Shown here piece after piece: positions 59,566-64,000 of a DNA stretch of 64,000 nt. The notes below the pieces were generated by a model, which had not been told where the DNA came from, searched no databases, and saw nothing but the letters and a program-made list of their open reading frames with translations. Position 1 is the first letter of the stretch, and each line of letters begins with the position of its first letter. Position numbers and translations under genes: made by a program. Source of the DNA: Nisaea nitritireducens (GTDB lineage Bacteria; Pseudomonadota; Alphaproteobacteria; Thalassobaculales; Thalassobaculaceae); the NCBI RefSeq assembly GCF_014904795.1, contig NZ_JACZFS010000040.1:1-64000 (forward strand), written 5' to 3'.

Positions 59566-62500
59566 ATGGCCGAGCATGATCCAAACGCGGTGATCGCCGA
59601 GGCTGATCTGGCGCAACGCCGGGCCGCCGATCCTGCCGCCTCGGTCTGGGTTGCGGCCTCTGCCGGAACCGGCAAGACCAAGGTGCTGACGGATCGGGTG
59701 CTGAACCTGCTGCTCGCTGGTGCCGATCCGGGGCGCATTCTCTGTTTGACCTTCACCAAGGCGGCTGCCGCGGAAATGTCCGCCCGTATATCGGCGAAGC
59801 TCTCCGAATGGGCCGTTATCGGTGAGACGGATCTGACCGGCCAGCTGGCCCGCTTGCTCGGGCGGCAGCCGATGCAGGACCAGATTGCCCTCGCCCGGCG
59901 TCTGTTTGCCCGCACGCTCGATACGCCGGGCGGTCTGAAGATCCAGACCATTCATGCTTTTTGCCAGGCCGTGCTGAAACGCTTCCCGCTGGAAGCTGGC
60001 CTGCCGCCGCATTTCCAGGTGATGGACGACCGGACGGCCGCCGAAAGGCTGGGGGATGCCCGGGACAGGGTTCTGAACGCGGCGTCGGCAGCACCGGAAA
60101 GCCCGCTCGGCGCGGCGCTGCGTCTGATCAACCAGCGTTTCGCGGAGGAAACTTTCGACGGCCTGGTCTCCGAGTTGCTGATGGAACGTGCGCGGCTCTC
60201 CCGCTTCTTCGAGGGTATTGGCGGACCCGGACAGATCGCACCAGCCTTGCTTGCCCATCTCGATTTGCCGGAAGGGGAGAGCAGGGAAAGCGTCATGCGG
60301 GACGCTGTGTCCGACACGGCGCTCGATGCTGTCGGCCTGCGCCGGGCCATGGAAGCTCTTGCGGGAAGCAGCAAGACGGACGCGGACCGGGCGGAAAGCC
60401 TCGCAGCGTTTCTGGCAGCTGATACCGATACAAGGATTGATCTCTTTGGGAGTTACGGCTCGGTCTTTCTGACCGGTGACGGAGGCATGCGCAAACGGCT
60501 GGCCACGAAGAAAGCCATCGAGACGTTCGCCGATATCGAGACCGTCCTGGCGCGGGAGGCGGAGCGCCTGATCGCCGTGCGCCAATTGTTGAACACCATC
60601 GGACTGGCGGAGCGGACCGCCGCCGTGCTGCGCATCTCGGCCGCCGTTCTAAAGGAGTACGAAGGGGGGAAACGGCGCGGGGCGCTGGTCGATTTCGAGG
60701 ATCTTGTCGCAACCGTCTGCGAGCTGTTGCGCCGGCCCGGTGTGGCTGCATGGGTGCTGTTCAAACTGGATGGCGGGCTCGACCATATCCTGATCGACGA
60801 GGCGCAGGACACCAACCCAGAACAGTGGGATGTGGTCCGCGCCCTGACCGAGGAGTTTTTCTCCGGCGAGGGCGCTTTCGAGGAAGCGCGCGGGGCCGGG
60901 CGGAGCATCTTCGCTGTGGGCGACGTCAAACAATCGATCTTCAGCTTCCAGCGGGCCGACCCAGAAGGCTTCCTGCGCATGCGGCGGCACTTCGCGGCGC
61001 GGGTGGAAACGGCCTCCAAGAGCTGGGCGTCGGTCGATCTTGAGGTCAGTTTCCGGTCCGGCGCCGCCGTGCTCGGGCTGGTCGATCGCCTGTTCAACAG
61101 CCTGCCTGCCGCCGAAGGCGTGCTGGAGGCCGGTGAGGACGGTGAGTTTCTGTCGATCCGGCATGGCGTATCCCGCAGCGGCGATGCCAGCCTGGTGGAA
61201 CTCTGGCCGCCATTTGAGCCGGTGGAGAGCGAGGATGAAGGCGCCTGGGCCGTACCGGTTACCCAGCGCGGCCTCGATAACCCGGCCTCCCGCCTTGCCG
61301 GAGCCATTGCCGGACGCATCCACCAGTGGATCGACCGGGGAGAGGTTTTGTCCTCGAAAGGGCGCCCGATCGGACCTGGCGATATCATGATTCTGGTCCG
61401 CCGCCGGGGCGGTTTCGTGCATGAGATGGTGCGCGCCCTGAAGGAACGCGATATCGACGTTGCCGGTGTCGACCGCATGGTGCTGAGTGACCAGATCGCG
61501 GTCATGGACCTGATCGCGCTCGGCCGATTCCTGCTGTTGCAGGACGATGATCTGACATTGGCGACGGTGCTGAAAAGCCCGCTGATCGGGCTTGATGAAG
61601 ACGAGCTGTTTGAGCTCGCCCATGGCCGAAAGGAGCACCGGCTCTGGCGCGAGTTACGTCGCCGGGCGCCCGTGAACCCATCCTTTGCCCGGGCGGACCG
61701 GCTGCTCTCATCCTATCTCGCGCGAACCGACACGACACCGCCCTATGAGCTTTTCGCCGGCATTCTTGCCGAGGGTGAGCCGAGCGGACGGCGGCGGATT
61801 CTTGAACGGCTCGGCATCGAGGCCGCTGACCCGCTGGATGAATTCCTGGCACAGGCGCTGGAATATGAGCGCGGCCATGTCGCCTCCCTGCAGGGTTTTC
61901 TGCATTGGCTGGAAGCGTCAGAGAGCGACATCAAGCGCGATATGGAAGGTGGCGAAGGTGGCCGCGTCCGGGTGATGACCGTGCATGGCTCGAAAGGCCT
62001 GCAGGCCCCCATCGTTTTCATGCCGGATACGCTGCAGCTTCCTCGTGGCACGGCGAAGATTCTCTGGGGCGAGCGGGAGGACGGCGTGCCGGTGCCTCTC
62101 TGTGCTCCGGCCAAGCCTGAGGATGCACCCGCCAGCACGTCGGCGAAGGAAGCGGCGGAGCGCAAGCGGAACGAGGAATATCGCCGGCTACTCTATGTCG
62201 CCATGACCCGGGCGGAGGACCGGCTTTATGTCGGCGGCTGGGCGACAAAGCAGCGGGCGCCGGAGGGCAACTGGTACGAGTTGATCCGCAATGCGCTAAG
62301 CGAGATCGCGACGCCGGTGGAAGATCCCGTCGTTTCCGGAGCTGCCGGGTCCGACCTGCCGGTGCTGCGCTATGAGACGCCGCAGGAGCGGACGGTGGAA
62401 GCAAAGGCTACGGAGGCGGCTAAGGTCTCCGAGAAGCCTTCGTTGCCGCTCTGGGCGCTGGCACAGCCTGCGCCGGAGCCGGTACCGCCGCGCCCGCTGA

Positions 62501-63087
62501 TGCCATCCCGTCCGAGCGAGCAGGAGCCGGCTACGCGCTCTCCACTTTCTGCCGCCGACGAGGGGCGGTTCAAGCGCGGGCAGCTGTTGCACCGGCTGCT
62601 GCAGGTGCTCCCCGATCTTCCGGCAGAAAGGCGCCGGGATGCAGGGCTGGCATTCCTGCAGCGTCCCGTTCACGGGCTCGCGCCGGGGCTTGCCGAGCGT
62701 TATGCCGATGAGATCATGAGCGTGCTGGAACATCCGGACTGGGCCGGACTTTTCGCGCCCGGCTCACGCGCGGAAGTGCCTATCGTCGGACAGGTCGGGA
62801 CCGGGGGTGGCGAGGTGACGGTCGTTTCGGGGCAGATCGACCGGCTTCTGGTTGAGGACGACCGGGTGACGGTGGTGGATTTCAAGACCAACCGGCCGCC
62901 GCCGGAACGGCTTGAAGATGTGCCGGTGGCTTATCTGAGGCAGATGGCAGCCTATCGTGCGCTGCTTGCCAGGATGTTCGAGGGGCGTGCCGTGCGCTGC
63001 CTGTTGCTCTGGACGGACGGGCCTTTTCTGACCGATTTGCCGGGTGATTTGCTTGATGGATACGGGCCGGGAGTGGTTTCCGGGTGA
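59566..63087 (+). CDS. addA: Double-strand break repair helicase AddA
   Basis: UvrD-like 3'-5' helicase with a C-terminal nuclease domain. The 1173-residue protein has Walker A ASAGTGKTKVLTDRVL (about 29-44), FTKAAAAEMSARI, HAFCQAVLKRFPLE, the Walker B-like LIDEAQDTNPEQW, AVGDVKQSIFSFQRADP, VMTVHGSKGLQAPIVF, LLYVAMTRAEDRLYVGG, and the nuclease motif VVDFKTNRPP near residue 1105. It follows addB directly and lies 135 bases before trxA. Confidence 0.97.
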   Translation: MAEHDPNAVIAEADLAQRRAADPAASVWVAASAGTGKTKVLTDRVLNLLLAGADPGRILCLTFTKAAAAEMSARISAKLSEWAVIGETDLTGQLARLLGRQPMQDQIALARRLFARTLDTPGGLKIQTIHAFCQAVLKRFPLEAGLPPHFQVMDDRTAAERLGDARDRVLNAASAAPESPLGAALRLINQRFAEETFDGLVSELLMERARLSRFFEGIGGPGQIAPALLAHLDLPEGESRESVMRDAVSDTALDAVGLRRAMEALAGSSKTDADRAESLAAFLAADTDTRIDLFGSYGSVFLTGDGGMRKRLATKKAIETFADIETVLAREAERLIAVRQLLNTIGLAERTAAVLRISAAVLKEYEGGKRRGALVDFEDLVATVCELLRRPGVAAWVLFKLDGGLDHILIDEAQDTNPEQWDVVRALTEEFFSGEGAFEEARGAGRSIFAVGDVKQSIFSFQRADPEGFLRMRRHFAARVETASKSWASVDLEVSFRSGAAVLGLVDRLFNSLPAAEGVLEAGEDGEFLSIRHGVSRSGDASLVELWPPFEPVESEDEGAWAVPVTQRGLDNPASRLAGAIAGRIHQWIDRGEVLSSKGRPIGPGDIMILVRRRGGFVHEMVRALKERDIDVAGVDRMVLSDQIAVMDLIALGRFLLLQDDDLTLATVLKSPLIGLDEDELFELAHGRKEHRLWRELRRRAPVNPSFARADRLLSSYLARTDTTPPYELFAGILAEGEPSGRRRILERLGIEAADPLDEFLAQALEYERGHVASLQGFLHWLEASESDIKRDMEGGEGGRVRVMTVHGSKGLQAPIVFMPDTLQLPRGTAKILWGEREDGVPVPLCAPAKPEDAPASTSAKEAAERKRNEEYRRLLYVAMTRAEDRLYVGGWATKQRAPEGNWYELIRNALSEIATPVEDPVVSGAAGSDLPVLRYETPQERTVEAKATEAAKVSEKPSLPLWALAQPAPEPVPPRPLMPSRPSEQEPATRSPLSAADEGRFKRGQLLHRLLQVLPDLPAERRRDAGLAFLQRPVHGLAPGLAERYADEIMSVLEHPDWAGLFAPGSRAEVPIVGQVGTGGGEVTVVSGQIDRLLVEDDRVTVVDFKTNRPPPERLEDVPVAYLRQMAAYRALLARMFEGRAVRCLLLWTDGPFLTDLPGDLLDGYGPGVVSG

Positions 63088-63222
63088 GACAGCCTTTGAT
63101 TTCATTCCGGAAATTTGAACGCGACACCCGTTGCCTTGACGCGGCTGATCCGGCTTCCTAGATTCACTGTCCATGCGAGGGCGCGACCCGGCATGTGAGA
63201 TTTGTCAAACGAGGATTGCCCC

Positions 63223-63543
63223 ATGTCGACGGTCAAAGTCACCGACTCCAGCTTTTCCGACAGCGTTCTGAATTCCGACAAACCGGTTCTGGTCGATTTC
63301 TGGGCCGAATGGTGCGGCCCCTGCAAAGCCATTGCTCCGGCGCTTGAGGAAATGGCGCAGTCGATGGGTGATCGGGTTACCGTCGCCAAGATCAATATCG
63401 ACGAGAATCCGCAGATCCCGCAGCAATACGGCGTCCGGGGTATCCCGACCCTGATCCTGTTCAAGGACGGCCAGGTTGCCGCGACCAAGATGGGCGCGAT
63501 GCCGAAGGCACAGCTTCAGCAGTGGGTCGACGAAGCGCTCTGA
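63223..63543 (+). CDS. trxA: Thioredoxin
   Basis: A 106-residue thioredoxin, cytoplasmic disulfide reductase. The active site is WCGPC with Cys31 and Cys34. The rest is canonical: [37 protein letters not shown] start at the ATG at 63223, preceded by GAGG at a normal distance; a TTG start 21 bases earlier adds seven non-conserved residues. It closes the divL-addA run and is followed by a terminator. Confidence 0.97.
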   Translation: MSTVKVTDSSFSDSVLNSDKPVLVDFWAEWCGPCKAIAPALEEMAQSMGDRVTVAKINIDENPQIPQQYGVRGIPTLILFKDGQVAATKMGAMPKAQLQQWVDEAL

Positions 63544-63569
63544 CGTAAATCGGCTGACTGGACTAAAGA

Positions 63570-63598
63570 AACGGGCGCCCTTGAGGCGCCTGTTTTTT
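63570..63598 (+). terminator. Rho-independent terminator of trxA
   Basis: A 10-bp GC-rich stem (63570-63579 with 63585-63594, one G-U pair), loop CTTGA, and T run 63593-63598. Confidence 0.9.
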
Positions 63599-63616
63599 GT
63601 ATGGATGCCCGGAGGC

Positions 63617-64000
63617 TCAGGTTTTTTTGCGCCCGCCGAAAACGGAGAAACTGCCGATCTGGTTCTTCGGGGTGTTCTGTTCGACGACCACGATCAGCAG
63701 GATGAACTGGTCTATGGAAGTTCCGTTTGAACTGTAGGGCAGGATGATCCGGTCGTAACGCAAGGAACTGCCATCATCACCGATAGGGTAGACCCGCTGG
63801 GAGAAATGGGCCTGTCCTGATTTCGCGATCTCCAGGTAAGTCTGGGTCGCAGTCTCAAGATAGGTGCCCTGATAGAGCTCTTCGAAGCTCTTTCCTGTTG
63901 GGTCGCGCCCGGCACGTCTCGCAATCTCAGTGCCGGCAAGCCGGTATCGAAGTTTTTCGTGCCCTTCGTCTCCGGAGCGCTCGATAATGGCCATTCTCGG
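63617..64000 (-). CDS. PAS_5-like protein, C-terminal part (runs off right edge)
   Basis: At least 127 residues are visible; the frame stays open to the right edge, where it begins PRMAIIERSGDE. The family pattern fits: strand-turn KLRYRLAGTEIARRAGRDPTG, then GKSFEEL, a helix TATQTYLEIAK and a C-terminal RYDRIILPYSSNG. An internal ATG at 63994 exists, but the preceding in-frame proline-arginine resembles the usual LPRMxLLD lead-in, so the gene probably starts outside the window. Confidence 0.7.
   Translation of the reverse strand, partial: PRMAIIERSGDEGHEKLRYRLAGTEIARRAGRDPTGKSFEELYQGTYLETATQTYLEIAKSGQAHFSQRVYPIGDDGSSLRYDRIILPYSSNGTSIDQFILLIVVVEQNTPKNQIGSFSVFGGRKKT

Overview
The window looks like chromosome from a marine or environmental alphaproteobacterium, most likely of the Rhodospirillales/Thalassobaculales type. 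Four things point there: a high-GC core; the gene order lysC-ptsP-rodZ-ispG-hisS-hemA-prfA-prmC-DUF4167-clpB; the cell-cycle/wall-recycling/repair order divL-tsaE-amgK-murU-addB-addA-trxA; and several single-domain PAS proteins. No tRNA, rRNA, CRISPR array or insertion sequence was seen. The genus is inferred from content only.

Layout. 1-567 is an AT-rich strip holding the start of an unrecognised gene that runs off the left edge; it looks like the end of an acquired segment. 568-18142 is mostly minus-strand housekeeping: clpB, DUF4167, prmC, prfA, hemA (five-carbon haem route), hisS, ispG, rodZ-like, ptsP and lysC, with a MOSC protein, an acetyltransferase and ubiG on the plus strand. 18168-20954 carries an unusual fusion of a class III aminotransferase with a short-chain dehydrogenase, preceded by two operator-like dyads and followed by a coupled methyltransferase. 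21248-29843 holds a PAS-like protein, secA, an alpha-hydroxy-acid dehydrogenase, a hypothetical gene, a parvulin, argJ, an apparent acetyltransferase remnant and mutT. 29850-34459 holds an SDR, a secreted hypothetical protein, a gamma-glutamyltranspeptidase and a membrane adenylate/guanylate cyclase.

34485-34714 is a cluster of palindromic repeats. 34767-38390 carries a fused Memo-AMMECR1 protein, an AEC transporter and the radical SAM partner of the uncharacterised AmmeMemoRadiSam system. 38387-41553 is a benzoate module: a BoxR/BzdR-type regulator (XRE plus shikimate-kinase-like domain) divergent from a flavodoxin and a benzoate-CoA ligase. 41595-42188 has two tiny related-looking genes. 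42256-46459 is a queuosine operon (transporter, queA, tgt, queG) whose leader contains two near-identical hairpins with the same loop, a candidate regulatory RNA. 47177-51655 is a LysR regulator divergent from 2,2-dialkylglycine decarboxylase, an aromatic amino acid decarboxylase and a small dabb/EthD-like protein.

51709-63543 is a long tightly packed plus-strand run: a DivL-like kinase with tyrosine at the usual phospho-histidine position, tsaE, amgK, murU, addB, addA and trxA, closed by a good terminator. A partial PAS protein runs off the right edge.

The least explained items are the queuosine leader RNA, the aminotransferase-SDR fusion, the Memo-AMMECR1/AEC/radical SAM group, the flavodoxin in the benzoate module, and the pair of small proteins.
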